Positions 35,968 through 46,013 of a DNA stretch of 64,000 bases are shown here, one piece after another. Under the pieces are notes generated by a model that was not told where the DNA came from, did not search any database, and saw nothing but the letters and a program-made list of their open reading frames with translations. Every line of letters starts with the position of its first letter. The stretch's first letter is position 1. A program made the position numbers and the translations under genes. Origin of the DNA: Rhizobium sp. FKY42 (GTDB lineage: Bacteria; Pseudomonadota; Alphaproteobacteria; Rhizobiales; Rhizobiaceae); contig NZ_STGA01000004.1 in NCBI RefSeq assembly GCF_005222835.1, forward strand, positions 1 to 64,000, given 5' to 3'.

Positions 35968-37347
35968 ATGATCGACCCGAAAACCCTTGCGGCCCGTTTC
36001 CCGGGCGATTTTCTGTTTGGCGTTGCAACGGCTGCCTTTCAGATCGAGGGGGCGACAAAGGCGGATGGGCGCAAGGCGTCGATCTGGGATGCGTTTTCCA
36101 ACATGCCGGGCCGCGTCTATGAAGGGCACAATGGCGATGTTGCCTGCGATCATTACAATCGGCTTGAGGAAGATCTCGATCTCATCAAGGAAATGGGCGT
36201 CTCGGGATACCGGTTCTCCATTGCCTGGCCTCGGATCATTCCCGATGGCGTCGGCCGCATCAACGAGAAGGGGCTCGATTTCTACGACCGCCTGGTCGAT
36301 GGCTGCAAGGCGCGTGGCATCAAGACCTTCGCAACGCTCTACCATTGGGATTTGCCGCTGGCCCTGATGGGCGATGGAGGCTGGACGGCACGCTCCACAG
36401 CGCACGCGTTTCAACGCTACGCCAAGGTTGTCATGGCACGGCTGGGTGACCGGCTCGATGCGGTGGCGACGTTCAATGAGCCTTGGTGCTCCGTCTGGCT
36501 CAGTCACCTCTATGGCGTTCATGCACCCGGCGAACGCAACATGGATGCAGCCCTTCATGCCCTGCATTACACGAACCTGGCGCATGGGCTGGCGGTGGAA
36601 TCGATCCGCCATGTCTCTCCAAATGTACCGCTGGGGCTGGTCCTGAATGCCCATGCGGTTGTTGCGGGCTCCGGGAGCGAAGCAGATGGCCAAGCAGCAG
36701 AGCGCGCCTTCCAGTTTCACAACGGTGTCTTTTTCGATCCCGTCTTCAAGGGTGAGTATCCAGCCGATTTCATGCAGGCGCTGGGGCATCGCATGCCGGT
36801 GATCGAAGAGGGGGATCTGGCGGTCATCAGTCAGAAGCTCGACTGGTGGGGTCTGAACTATTACACCCCCATGCGCGTGTCAGACGATCCGGCGGAAGGT
36901 GCAGAGTTTCCAGCGACAAAGCCCGCTCCTTTCGTCAACGAGGCCAAGACGGATATCGGTTGGGAGATATACCCATCAGCCATGGGAGACATGGTTACCC
37001 AGCTTTACCATCGCTACGATCTACCAGAAATGTACATCACCGAGAACGGCGCCTGTGACAACACGGATGTGGTCGAGGGCGCGATAGATGACAAGATGCG
37101 CCTCAATTACTACAGCGAACATCTCACCGTTGCCGCTGATCTCGTTCAGGCCGGCATTCCGCTCCGCGGTTACTTCGCCTGGAGCCTGATGGATAATTTC
37201 GAATGGGCGGAGGGCTATCGTATGCGCTTCGGTCTGGTTCATGTCGATTATGACACACAGGTTCGGACGATCAAGAAGAGCGGATACTGGTATCAAGCTC
37301 TTGCGGCTCAGTTTCCAAGGGGAAATCAGATTAAATCTGATATGTAA
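35968..37347 (+). CDS. GH1 beta-glucosidase
   Basis: Glycoside hydrolase family 1 (459 aa, no signal peptide, cytoplasmic). The acid/base glutamate is E171 in TFNEPW and the nucleophile E359 in YITENG. FLFGVATAAFQIEG at the N-terminus is the GH1 N-terminal signature. Hydrolyses beta-glucosides or related plant-derived beta-glycosides. It lies 141 bases after the oxidoreductase on the same strand, so it may belong to the same regulon. TGAGGACAATGCG precedes the ATG. Confidence 0.93.
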   Translation: MIDPKTLAARFPGDFLFGVATAAFQIEGATKADGRKASIWDAFSNMPGRVYEGHNGDVACDHYNRLEEDLDLIKEMGVSGYRFSIAWPRIIPDGVGRINEKGLDFYDRLVDGCKARGIKTFATLYHWDLPLALMGDGGWTARSTAHAFQRYAKVVMARLGDRLDAVATFNEPWCSVWLSHLYGVHAPGERNMDAALHALHYTNLAHGLAVESIRHVSPNVPLGLVLNAHAVVAGSGSEADGQAAERAFQFHNGVFFDPVFKGEYPADFMQALGHRMPVIEEGDLAVISQKLDWWGLNYYTPMRVSDDPAEGAEFPATKPAPFVNEAKTDIGWEIYPSAMGDMVTQLYHRYDLPEMYITENGACDNTDVVEGAIDDKMRLNYYSEHLTVAADLVQAGIPLRGYFAWSLMDNFEWAEGYRMRFGLVHVDYDTQVRTIKKSGYWYQALAAQFPRGNQIKSDM

Positions 37348-37365
37348 TTATTTTTATTTTACTTA
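37325..37365 (+). terminator. AT-rich palindrome and T-run at the end of the beta-glucosidase gene
   Basis: ATCAGATT (37325-37332) and AATCTGAT (37334-37341) form an inverted repeat overlapping the stop codon region, followed by TTATTTTTATTTTAC. The one-base centre makes the exact stem shorter than eight pairs, so termination is plausible but weak. Confidence 0.4.
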
Positions 37366-37406
37366 ATCAAGTTATGAAATGATCCTGACAAACAGGAGGT
37401 TTCTTC

Positions 37407-38156
37407 ATGTCGGCTCAATGCGCAGGCTGCCGCGACGGCCAGGGACTGGACTTCGATATTTCCATGGCTTTTCAGCCGATCGTCAACACGCGCACCGGGC
37501 AACCCTTCGCTTACGAGGCGCTTGTGCGCGGTGTGGATGGCGCGGGGGCAGGAAGCGTGCTTTCGCGCGTGGACGACAAGACGCGTTATGCCTTCGATCA
37601 GAAATGCCGGGTCACCGCCATTCGGCTGGCTGCCAAGCTTTATGACCCGCGGTCTTCGGAAATGCTGTCGATCAACTTCATGCCGAATGCCGTCTATGAG
37701 CCGCGTGCATGCATACGCATGACGCTTGAGACGGCAGAACAGTGCCAATTCCCACGAGAGCGGATCATTTTCGAATTCTGTGAGAACGAGCGTGTTGACC
37801 CGGATCATCTTCTCAAGATCCTGAAGGCCTATCGCAGCATGGGTTTCAAGACGGCGATCGACGATTTTGGTGCCGGCTATTCCGGGCTCAATCTTCTGGC
37901 GCAGTTCCAGCCCGATCTCGTCAAGCTTGATATGGAACTGATCCGCAATATCGATAATGATCAAGCCAAGCGGAAGGTTGTTCGTCATACCTTGGCCATG
38001 CTCGCCGATCTGGGCATCGAACCGATCTGCGAGGGCGTGGAGACTGCAGGAGAGTTGCAGGTTCTGCAGGATTTCGGGGTATCCTTGATACAGGGTTATG
38101 TGCTGGCCAAGCCGGCATTCGAGCGGTTCGAGCGCAACTTCAATCTGGCAGCGTGA
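37407..38156 (+). CDS. EAL-domain cyclic-di-GMP phosphodiesterase
   Basis: Stand-alone EAL protein (249 aa, cytoplasmic). The signature is YEALVRG, with metal and catalytic residues in INFMPN, FEFCENE, IDDFGAGYSG, VKLDMEL and ICEGVET, which all look intact, so it should be an active phosphodiesterase making pGpG. A short N-terminal CxxC (CAGC at about residues 5-8) is unusual and could bind a metal or respond to redox. AGGAGGTTTCTTC precedes the ATG. Next to a CHASE4-GGDEF-EAL gene. Confidence 0.9.
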   Translation: MSAQCAGCRDGQGLDFDISMAFQPIVNTRTGQPFAYEALVRGVDGAGAGSVLSRVDDKTRYAFDQKCRVTAIRLAAKLYDPRSSEMLSINFMPNAVYEPRACIRMTLETAEQCQFPRERIIFEFCENERVDPDHLLKILKAYRSMGFKTAIDDFGAGYSGLNLLAQFQPDLVKLDMELIRNIDNDQAKRKVVRHTLAMLADLGIEPICEGVETAGELQVLQDFGVSLIQGYVLAKPAFERFERNFNLAA

Positions 38157-38353
38157 TACCGACTGTCATCGCGAGGTGTGGCTGGCACCATTTGGCGCTT
38201 TAAGGGCTCCCACGGAATGGATGATCGTGACCCGATTGACGTCATACCATTCAGACGCTCGGTTCAGTTCAATTTTCACCAAAGTCCGCGATCAACTTTA
38301 ACCAAAATAGAACGCTTAACGTTCACAGTCTCGGGGTGTATCAGGGCGTATAA

Positions 38354-40561
38354 ATGCGGTTTGTCTCATCCCAGTTCAAGCATTCCGCAGCGAAGGTCGA
38401 TCGACGATCGGCGGTTCGCTCGATGTTGCTTATTTTTGGCGCTGTGATGATCTGCGTTTCTTCTATGGTCTTTACAGCCCTGGATCGCGTGGCCCACTAT
38501 GCCAACCAGCTTGATGAGGATCGTTCGCGCGAGGCGGTGACCGGCGCTGTTCGCACCTTCCGGGATCAGCTCGCCGCGACCTTGCACGATTATGCTGCCT
38601 GGGATGATGCCGTGCAGTTCGCTTATATCCAGCCGGATCTGGATTGGCTCAAGCGCAACTTCGGTGACATGAGCTTCAACAGCGAGCTCTTCGATGCAGC
38701 AATCATTCTTGATCATCAGGGTAATGCGCTGACGGCCCATGCCAATGGCGAGGACATCAAGCCCGAACTTGACGCGTACATGACTGTAGACGTGCGCACA
38801 CTGTTCGACAGGGTAAGGTCAACGCGTCAGGCCGACTATCCGGAAGCAACTGGCTTTGCCCGGACAAAGACCGGTATTGCGGCGATGGCTGTCGGCCTGA
38901 TTCGCAAGAAATCCGGTGAGCGTGTCGGTCTGCTGGAAGAGAGCCGCTATGTCGTCTTCCTGCGCCACCTGACAGATACGACGGTCACGCGCCTTTCGCA
39001 GGCCTATGTGCTTCCTGGTCTTGCGCTGGAACGTGGAAGCGACCAGAGTTCCCATCGCGTCGAACTTTTCAATCCTCAAGGCGAGCATCTGGCAGCATTA
39101 TCCTGGGTTCCGCGCTATCCCGGAGATGCCAGTCTTGCGCAGGTCCGGCCGCTCGTGTGGTGCGCCGTCCTGATGATCGCCATCTACATGGCGCTTCTTT
39201 TTGTCAGCGGAAGTCAAGCGCTGAAACGGCTGAGTGAGGACGAGGCCGCCGCCGTGCGTCTTTCACTGACCGATCGCCTCAGCGGCCTTGCCAATCGCGC
39301 CGGCCTTTTCAGCGATCTGCAGCAGCTTGTGGTCCATGCCCAGCATGAAAACCATGATGTCGCGCTTCTCTATCTCGATCTGGACGGCTTCAAGGAAGTC
39401 AACGACGCCTATGGACACGCAACCGGTGATCTTCTGATCAGGTGCGTTTCTGCCGGCCTCAAAGTGCTTTGCCAGGAAAGAACGGTTCTCGCCCGCGTTG
39501 GCGGAGATGAGTTTGCCCTAGCATTTTCCGGTTTTGACGTCCACAAGAAGGCTTCTGAGCTTTCAGAGCGTATTCTTGAGTTTCTCAGTGAGCCGTTGGT
39601 GATTGGCGAGCGTGTCGCCGTCATCGGGTGCAGCATCGGGCTTTCCGTGTCCCGAAAGGGACTCGTTGCCAGCGAGGAACTTATTCGTCGAGCAGACATG
39701 GCCATGTATCGCTCGAAGGAAGACGGCCGCGGTCGCTGGACGCTCTATGATCCGTCGATGGACGATGAGCGGGAAATGCGCAACCAGCTGGAACTGGACC
39801 TGCGCGCGGCGATCGAACGGCAGGAGATTGGCGTTGCCTATCAACCCGTCGTGCGGTCCAACAATGGCCGGATCGCCGGTGTGGAGGCGTTGGCCCGCTG
39901 GACGCGTGAAGGGCATGGACCTGTTTCGCCGGATGTCTTTATCCCGATTGCCGAAAGCACTGGGCTGATCGATCTCCTGGGAATGTGCGTCTTGAGATCG
40001 GCCTGTTTCGAACTGCGCCAATGGCCAGAACTCACGCTTTCGGTCAACGTATCACCCGGCCAGTTCCGTGATCCTGCCTTTGTCGGCCGGGTGGAAGAGA
40101 TCCTGCAAGAGGCGGATATCGAACCAAGGCGGCTCACTCTGGAACTGACCGAAACCTATTTCATCCAGAACCCGGCCCGTGCCCGCCAGACGCTTGAAAT
40201 GCTGCGCGGCATGGGGATTCGCGTGGCGCTGGACGATTTCGGGGCGGGCTTTTCGAGCGTGGGTTATCTTCGCCAGTTCGGCTTCGACCGGGTCAAGATC
40301 GACAAGACACTCGTTCAGGATATTACCGAAAACCAGCGCTCTGCCGAACTGCTTCATGCAACGGTCGCGCTGGCGCGCGCGCTGGATATGCCAGTGACGG
40401 CAGAGGGCGTGGAGACGGGTGCACAAGCGGATGCGCTCAGGCTTGCGGGTTGCGAACTGTTGCAGGGTTATCTGTTTGGAAGACCAAGCCCCGCAGAGGA
40501 GATTACGCGCATCGTCCGCCAGACTTATGACACTCCTCCGAGGCTGCGAGCTGCCGAATAG
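38354..40561 (+). CDS. Membrane CHASE4-GGDEF-EAL protein
   Basis: Dual-domain cyclic-di-GMP protein (735 aa). A transmembrane helix at about residues 24-46 is followed by a periplasmic CHASE4-like sensor (LHDYAAWDDAVQFAY onward), a second helix (VWCAVLMIAIYMALLFVSG), a GGDEF domain with intact RVGGDEF, and an EAL domain with intact VEALARW, LELTETYF, LDDFGAGFSS, VKIDKTL and TAEGVET. Both catalytic sites look competent, so it may switch between synthesis and breakdown according to an external signal. Likely a motility/biofilm regulator. Confidence 0.92.
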   Translation: MRFVSSQFKHSAAKVDRRSAVRSMLLIFGAVMICVSSMVFTALDRVAHYANQLDEDRSREAVTGAVRTFRDQLAATLHDYAAWDDAVQFAYIQPDLDWLKRNFGDMSFNSELFDAAIILDHQGNALTAHANGEDIKPELDAYMTVDVRTLFDRVRSTRQADYPEATGFARTKTGIAAMAVGLIRKKSGERVGLLEESRYVVFLRHLTDTTVTRLSQAYVLPGLALERGSDQSSHRVELFNPQGEHLAALSWVPRYPGDASLAQVRPLVWCAVLMIAIYMALLFVSGSQALKRLSEDEAAAVRLSLTDRLSGLANRAGLFSDLQQLVVHAQHENHDVALLYLDLDGFKEVNDAYGHATGDLLIRCVSAGLKVLCQERTVLARVGGDEFALAFSGFDVHKKASELSERILEFLSEPLVIGERVAVIGCSIGLSVSRKGLVASEELIRRADMAMYRSKEDGRGRWTLYDPSMDDEREMRNQLELDLRAAIERQEIGVAYQPVVRSNNGRIAGVEALARWTREGHGPVSPDVFIPIAESTGLIDLLGMCVLRSACFELRQWPELTLSVNVSPGQFRDPAFVGRVEEILQEADIEPRRLTLELTETYFIQNPARARQTLEMLRGMGIRVALDDFGAGFSSVGYLRQFGFDRVKIDKTLVQDITENQRSAELLHATVALARALDMPVTAEGVETGAQADALRLAGCELLQGYLFGRPSPAEEITRIVRQTYDTPPRLRAAE

Positions 40562-40578
40562 GGTTCGGTTCTACCGGT

Positions 40579-41523
40579 TCAGCTTCCGAGATGCTTTTCG
40601 CCGCGCTTTTTGGCCAGTGCGATCTGCTTCTGCCGTTGACGGTAGCGGTCACGATCGGCTTCCGTGCGCGTATCGTAGCAATTTGGGCAGCAGACGCCCT
40701 CCTCGAACAGTGGTGAGGCGCGGTGCTCGGGCGTCAATGGCTCGCGGCAGGCATGGCAGAGCTTGTGATTGCCTTCCTTCAGGCCGTGTGTCACGGAGAC
40801 ACGTTCATCGAAGACGAAGCAGGCGCCCTCCCAGAGGCTTTCTTCTTCCGGCACTTCTTCCAGATATTTCAGGATGCCGCCCTTGAGGTGATAAACCTCA
40901 TCGAAGCCTTGCTCCTTCATGAAGGCTGTTGCCTTCTCGCAGCGAATGCCACCGGTGCAATACATGGCGATCTTCGGCTTGTTATGCAGGCCGGAATTGT
41001 TGCGGACCCAATCGGGAAACTCGCGGAAGGTCTTTGTCTGTGGATCGACCGCACCCTTGAAAATGCCGATTGCCGTTTCGTAATCGTTGCGTGTATCGAT
41101 CAGGATCGTCTCCGGATCGGAGATGAGCGCATTCCAGTCCTTCGGATCGACATAGGTTCCAACGATCCGGTTGGGGTCGATATCCTCGACGCCCATCGTC
41201 ACGATTTCCTTCTTCAACCGCACCTTCATGCGCAGGAACGGCATCTTGGATGCACGGCTTTCCTTGTGCTCGAGATTCGCAAATTCAGGCCGGGCGCGGA
41301 TGAACGAGAGTACGCTTGCAATGGCCGCATCAGTTCCGGCAATGGTGCCGTTGATGCCTTCGCGCGCCAGCAACAGGGTGCCTTTCACGCCGGTTTCATC
41401 ACACAGGTTCTGCAGCGGCTCGCGGAAATCCGCGAAGCCTTCGAAGCGGGCGAAATGATAGAGCGCTGCAACGAGGAACAAGCCCGGTTCCGCGCCTGCG
41501 GAGGTGTTTGTGATGTCGGTCAT
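40579..41523 (-). CDS. trhO: tRNA uridine(34) hydroxylase TrhO (UPF0176 rhodanese)
   Basis: Rhodanese-domain protein (314 aa). The N-terminal acylphosphatase-like region includes [16 protein letters not shown], the rhodanese loop carries the conserved cysteine in [12 protein letters not shown], and the C-terminal region has the CxxC pairs LCHACREP and CCPNCYD. E. coli TrhO (YceA) hydroxylates wobble uridine in tRNA in an oxygen-dependent way. ATG 41523 is chosen; the frame extends to 41613, but the added residues are not family-like. Confidence 0.9.
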   Translation of the reverse strand: MTDITNTSAGAEPGLFLVAALYHFARFEGFADFREPLQNLCDETGVKGTLLLAREGINGTIAGTDAAIASVLSFIRARPEFANLEHKESRASKMPFLRMKVRLKKEIVTMGVEDIDPNRIVGTYVDPKDWNALISDPETILIDTRNDYETAIGIFKGAVDPQTKTFREFPDWVRNNSGLHNKPKIAMYCTGGIRCEKATAFMKEQGFDEVYHLKGGILKYLEEVPEEESLWEGACFVFDERVSVTHGLKEGNHKLCHACREPLTPEHRASPLFEEGVCCPNCYDTRTEADRDRYRQRQKQIALAKKRGEKHLGS

Positions 41524-41657
41524 GACTGGCGAAATAATCCCTTGGAGCCCGCAAATCAACGGAATTCCGAGGTTCAACCTCACTTTGACTTTCATCAAGC
41601 CCTGAAGCGTCAACGAAAATGGCCCTCGCAGGAAGGACCATCGTTCTGTTTGTTTCG

Positions 41658-43397
41658 CTACGCGGCGTAACGGTTTCTGATGCCTGTACCGGGGTTTTCC
41701 AGGCTGAACTGCACGACGAGGTCTCTGAGACGTGCCGCTTCATGGGCAAGGGCGGTGGATGCGGCGCTCGTTTCCTCCACCATGGCCGCATTTTGCTGCG
41801 TGCTCTGGTCCATGTGATTGACGGCTGTATTGATCTCCGCCAGTCCGGTGGACTGCTCGCGCGCTGATGTGGCGATTGCGCCGACATGCTCGTTGATGGA
41901 GACGATCAACTGCCCAATGCTTGAGAGAGCAGCGCCCGTATCAGAAACGAGGCGCACGCCAGCCTCTACCTCGTTTGTCGAGTTTTGGATGAGAACCTTG
42001 ATTTCGCGAGCGGCATTGGCCGAACGCTGGGCAAGTTCGCGCACTTCCTGTGCCACGACTGCAAAGCCCTTTCCGGCTTCGCCAGCGCGGGCCGCTTCAA
42101 CACCGGCGTTCAGCGCCAGCAGGTTGGTCTGGAAGGCGATGTCGTCAATCACGCCAATGATGTTCGAGATCTGCGTTGCGGATGCTTCGATCCTGCTCAT
42201 GGCTTCAACGGCCTGTGCGACGACTGCGCCAGAGCGCATGGCGTTCTGGTTCGCCTCGGTTGCGACGCGACGGGCATCTTCCGTGCGATGCAGGGAAGAA
42301 GACAGGTTTGCGGTGATTTCATCCAGCGCCGCCGCGGTTTGTTCAAGCGATGCCGCCTGCTGTTCGGTGCGGCGCGACAGATCATTGGTGTTGGATGCGA
42401 TGTTCTGCGTGCCGGCATCAATGTTCATGGCAGATGACACCACGACAGAGAGTGTTTGTCTCAGCTGTGCCACGGCCTGATTGAAGTTTGTGCGAAGTTC
42501 TTCGTATTCCTGCGTCAAGCGTTCTTCGATCTGGACGGTGAGATCGCCGCGGGAAAGAGCGCTCAGGCCGAGCGCGAGAGCCTGATTGGCCTGTGCCATG
42601 GACTGCATGCGCTGCCTTTCCGCCTCGATCTTCAGGCGACGATCCTCTTCGGCCTGCGAGCGGTTCTGTTCGGCATCTTCCTGCAACTGTTTCGCCTGTT
42701 GGACGCTTTGCTTGAAATACTGAACCGCGCGGGACATTTCGCCGATCTCGTCGGCGCGGTGCTGATTGGGAACCTCCGTCTGGAGCGCGCCGGAGGACAG
42801 CTTTTTCATGACTGTCGAAAGCGCCAGCAGCGGATCGGTGATGCCCCGAAGCAGGAAGAAAAGTGCAATGGCAGAGCCGAGCAGGGTCAGGCCCGCAATG
42901 GCAGCCTGCCCGAGCAGCGAGGCCCAGATGCCCTGCATCACGGCGGTGGAATCGAAGGCCAGAACCATCTTGCCGATGGTCATTTCCTTTCCTTCTTCGG
43001 TGTGCTTCAACGGAACGACGGAGAAGTTCAGAGGGGAGTTCTCTGTAATGGCGCCCGGCGTGGCCGCATGGCTCGCTGCTGCTGCCACGGCTGCATTTTC
43101 TCCCGACGAGAAGAAGGTTTTGCCGGTCTCGTCCATCACCACGGCGGCGCGGAAATCAGCATCCGTCGTGGCCGGGTCAAAGGTTTCCTTCGCAAGGCCC
43201 TTGTCGAACTGCCACAGGGCGGTGGATGCGCCGGCTGTCGTCATCGAGGCTGTGAGGTTGACCTTGCGATCGAACATTTCTCGCTGTGCCTCGGCCTGCG
43301 ACCAGACCGAATAACCGCTGAGCGCGATGGAGCCGATGGCGATCATAGCCAGAGAGGGCAGCATGACCTGCATGCGAACGGACTTGCTTTTGAACAT
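41658..43397 (-). CDS. Methyl-accepting chemotaxis protein
   Basis: Chemoreceptor (579 aa). A first membrane helix at about residues 10-30, a periplasmic sensor of about 130 residues, and a second helix ([22 protein letters not shown]) are followed by HAMP segments and the signalling hairpin with the conserved [37 protein letters not shown] tip split by the usual Gly hinge. No C-terminal CheR-tethering pentapeptide is obvious (ends RNRYAA). The neighbouring upstream gene encodes a periplasmic binding protein on the same strand, possibly its ligand partner. Confidence 0.93.
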   Translation of the reverse strand: MFKSKSVRMQVMLPSLAMIAIGSIALSGYSVWSQAEAQREMFDRKVNLTASMTTAGASTALWQFDKGLAKETFDPATTDADFRAAVVMDETGKTFFSSGENAAVAAAASHAATPGAITENSPLNFSVVPLKHTEEGKEMTIGKMVLAFDSTAVMQGIWASLLGQAAIAGLTLLGSAIALFFLLRGITDPLLALSTVMKKLSSGALQTEVPNQHRADEIGEMSRAVQYFKQSVQQAKQLQEDAEQNRSQAEEDRRLKIEAERQRMQSMAQANQALALGLSALSRGDLTVQIEERLTQEYEELRTNFNQAVAQLRQTLSVVVSSAMNIDAGTQNIASNTNDLSRRTEQQAASLEQTAAALDEITANLSSSLHRTEDARRVATEANQNAMRSGAVVAQAVEAMSRIEASATQISNIIGVIDDIAFQTNLLALNAGVEAARAGEAGKGFAVVAQEVRELAQRSANAAREIKVLIQNSTNEVEAGVRLVSDTGAALSSIGQLIVSINEHVGAIATSAREQSTGLAEINTAVNHMDQSTQQNAAMVEETSAASTALAHEAARLRDLVVQFSLENPGTGIRNRYAA

Positions 43398-43448
43398 GAG
43401 TCTAATTCCTGAACTGTATGAAAGACGAAAGATGCCCGCGGCACGGGA

Positions 43449-44363
43449 TCAGGGCTTGAACCAGTAGCGCTCGTCCATGGCGAGGATGTCTTCCGGCAGG
43501 TTCGGATTCGGGATCTTGATGATGGTGCGGCTCTTCAGGTTTCCCTTGTCCAGCGCCAGCTTTATGTCCGGGTTCGACAGGAAGGTTTTCTGAAACGAAC
43601 CGTCTTTCCAGGCGGCTTCGAGGCCGCGCATCAGATCGTCGCGCAGTTCCGGTCGGGCTTTCGAGACGTAAAAGATGGAGGCTGAGGGATATTGCAGGAC
43701 GAGCGAGGTTTCGACTGAAAGATCGGGCAATTCTGCAACCTGCTTGGCCTGTTCGTTCAGGGCTTCGTTGACGCCTCTGGCGAAGTAATCGCCGCGCTTG
43801 CCGATTGTCATCCGGTAGAGGTTTTTCTGCGGTCCGGTGCGCACGGTCAGATCAGATTTCCGCAAAACGTCCACATCGGCCCAACCGGTGCCTTGCAGCG
43901 CTATGAAATTTTTCAGACCCTGCAGGTTGCGGACTGTACTGAACTCTGCCTGTCGCCTGGAATCAATCAGAAAGAGACGATAGCCGCCCAGACCCATGTC
44001 GACAGGGAAGGGTACCGAAAGAAGCTTTGACGATACGGCTTTCGATGCGTTGACCCAGGCGATGTCGATCTGGGCGCCGTTGGCAATGGCATCCACCATG
44101 CCGGCATTCGAACTATATCCCGCCGGCGACGGTTTCAATGCGTAGGATTTTCCAGATTTTTCAAGAGCTAGCTTCAAGACTTCGAAACCCAGCGTCTTTT
44201 CCTTGTTGCCGCTGGAATTGTAATAGATTGTGTCCGTTCCCGCAGCCTTTACAGGCTGTGCCACGGGCCCAAAAGCCGCAATCGTCAGGGTGGTAGCGCA
44301 GAATAGGCGGCGCGAAAGCAATGTCGAAATCCCCGTTGTTCCCCAGGGGGAGAGTGCGTCCAC
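43449..44363 (-). CDS. Periplasmic substrate-binding protein (PhnD/family 3-like), no transporter attached
   Basis: Protein of up to 304 aa with an N-terminal export signal (RRLFCATTLTIAAFGPVAQPVKA) and a two-lobed solute-binding fold (KTLGFEVLKLALEKSGKSYALKP; GWADVDVLRKSDLTV; ARGVNEALNEQ). GTG 44363 is the longest start; TTG 44321 (LSRRLFCATT) has a better GGGGA site and gives a cleaner signal peptide. No ABC permease or ATPase lies nearby. The chemoreceptor gene begins 51 bases downstream on the same strand, suggesting sensing rather than uptake. The ligand is unknown. Confidence 0.72.
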   Translation of the reverse strand: MDALSPWGTTGISTLLSRRLFCATTLTIAAFGPVAQPVKAAGTDTIYYNSSGNKEKTLGFEVLKLALEKSGKSYALKPSPAGYSSNAGMVDAIANGAQIDIAWVNASKAVSSKLLSVPFPVDMGLGGYRLFLIDSRRQAEFSTVRNLQGLKNFIALQGTGWADVDVLRKSDLTVRTGPQKNLYRMTIGKRGDYFARGVNEALNEQAKQVAELPDLSVETSLVLQYPSASIFYVSKARPELRDDLMRGLEAAWKDGSFQKTFLSNPDIKLALDKGNLKSRTIIKIPNPNLPEDILAMDERYWFKP

Positions 44364-44472
44364 TCAATTAAAAAATCCTAAATCAGTAGGCGAAAAAGCA
44401 CACCATAGCGCTACGAAATTGACTCTATGTCATCAATATCATGACCCTAGAATTGGGATAAGATGCGCTTCT

Positions 44473-45384
44473 TCAGTCGGATGCGTCGCTCCAGAGCGTT
44501 GCGATAATGCTGGCTTCGCGGGCAGGATCCTCGGCAAAGACATCGCTTGCACTGTCCAGCGCTTGTTCCCGCAGGGACTGCTGGCTGCGGATAATGGCGG
44601 CATAGAGATGTGCGAGGCTATCACTATCCGGCACGAGCGCCGGGTCTTCGTTGATCACCTGCAACAACACGCTGAGATCATGCTCGTGGCCAAGCAACGC
44701 GACGAGCGCTCGGGCTTCGCTTTCCTTTGCTTTCATGGCGGTTGGCCAAAGATCTCTCAGGATTGCCAGATGCATCCAGTAGATCTGGCCGGATTTGCGC
44801 AGTTCGTGGAAAGTGTCTTCGGCGCGCGTTTCGTGGCAGGCGGCAATTGAACGCTGCGCCTTGCGCAGTTGCTTTGCCCAAACTCGCTCCAGCCGACGGG
44901 CGGTTCTTGCCCTGCTCGCAGAGATATCAAGCTCGTCAAGCGCTGATATTGCATCGTTACAGGTTGCAACAGCATCTTCCAGCTTTCGCTCCAGGTCGTG
45001 CTCTTCCTCGCTTGCGATCCGGTCGCGGCGATCGCGCAAGCATGATTGAACCTCTGCCAGCGATCGAAGTTCGTCCGGTTGATCCGTCATCGACTGGAGA
45101 TAATCGAGTGTCTCGACCAGCGCGGTCGCATCCCGCACCGCAGACAAGCCCTTCGCCATATCCCGGATACGCGCATTCTCCTGATTACGAAACTCTTTTG
45201 CGTCGGGTTCGATCAGCCAGTAGAGCGCGCGCACCCGTTTGAAGCGCTTGCGTGCGGCGTGAATAGCCTCATGAACGCCATGCTCGCGCTGTTGCAGCGT
45301 CTCGATTGCCGCGTTCAACTGAGAGCGCGTGACGCGGCGGAACTCTTGTGGAAAGGATCTAGAGGGCCTGATGCGAAACGCCAT
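44473..45384 (-). CDS. CHAD-domain protein
   Basis: Helical protein (303 aa) with the CHAD pattern of conserved histidines and basic residues: VHEAIHAARKRFKRVRALYWLI at about residues 37-58 and a second EDTFHELRKSGQIYWMHLAIL. CHAD domains bind inorganic polyphosphate. Its start overlaps the end of the upstream CYTH gene by 26 bases, so the two are translationally coupled, equivalent to the fused CYTH-CHAD proteins of other bacteria. Confidence 0.88.
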   Translation of the reverse strand: MAFRIRPSRSFPQEFRRVTRSQLNAAIETLQQREHGVHEAIHAARKRFKRVRALYWLIEPDAKEFRNQENARIRDMAKGLSAVRDATALVETLDYLQSMTDQPDELRSLAEVQSCLRDRRDRIASEEEHDLERKLEDAVATCNDAISALDELDISASRARTARRLERVWAKQLRKAQRSIAACHETRAEDTFHELRKSGQIYWMHLAILRDLWPTAMKAKESEARALVALLGHEHDLSVLLQVINEDPALVPDSDSLAHLYAAIIRSQQSLREQALDSASDVFAEDPAREASIIATLWSDASD

Positions 45385-45856
45385 GGATCAACTCCGATGC
45401 CAGATCATTCGTAGCCAACATCATGTTCGAATAGCGCCGGTCTCCGGTTACTTCGTCACCAAGCCAGGAGGGACGCTCGAAATGGTCCTCTTCGCTTTCC
45501 AGTTCAACCTCCGCAACGACAAGACCGGAATAGAACCCCCCATAGACATCGATTTCGAAGGTCCTGCCTGCGACGGGGACGCGGTAACGAACCTTCTCGA
45601 TCACGATTCCAATGGCTGACGAGGTCAGGTCTTCCGCATCCCGAACAGGGATTTCATACTCAAATTCATCGCGCACCATCGCGCTTTTCCCGACCTTGAT
45701 GGTCAGTCGGGCTGACGTCCCGTCGATCAACCGGACACGGACATTGCGGTCCTCGTTCACGGTAATGTAGGCCTGCATCAGTTTGGCGCTCGATACCGCT
45801 CTGGTGCGCCATTCATCGGACCGAACCAGAAACTTTCGCTCGATTTCCTTGGCCAT
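45359..45856 (-). CDS. CYTH-domain (triphosphate tunnel) enzyme
   Basis: Triphosphate tunnel metalloenzyme (165 aa). The EIERKFLV start carries the ExExK signature (E4, E6, K8), and basic and acidic strands (RVRLIDGTSARLTIKVG, EFEYEIPV, YRVPVAGRTFEIDVY, AEVELESEEDHF) line the tunnel. Bacterial members hydrolyse inorganic triphosphate. Coupled to the CHAD gene, consistent with polyphosphate metabolism. ATG at 45856 is divergent from eda. Confidence 0.9.
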   Translation of the reverse strand: MAKEIERKFLVRSDEWRTRAVSSAKLMQAYITVNEDRNVRVRLIDGTSARLTIKVGKSAMVRDEFEYEIPVRDAEDLTSSAIGIVIEKVRYRVPVAGRTFEIDVYGGFYSGLVVAEVELESEEDHFERPSWLGDEVTGDRRYSNMMLATNDLASELIHGVSHQAL

Positions 45857-46013
45857 CGGCTTCCCTATTGCGTCTGTTGCGACAACCTATTGTAAACTCG
45901 GCGCGCAAACCAGAGAGAGAACGGAAAGCAGGCGGTTTTTCCGCTCGACACCTTGCCGCAGGGGCACTAAGGGTTTTTCAATCGTTTCAAAATCATCCTC
46001 CGGGAGGTCCATG

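Noticed and set aside
38157..38353. Possible small gene or leader before the CHASE4-GGDEF-EAL gene
   Set aside because: The only frame there runs into the GGDEF-EAL gene in the wrong frame and lacks a start signal.
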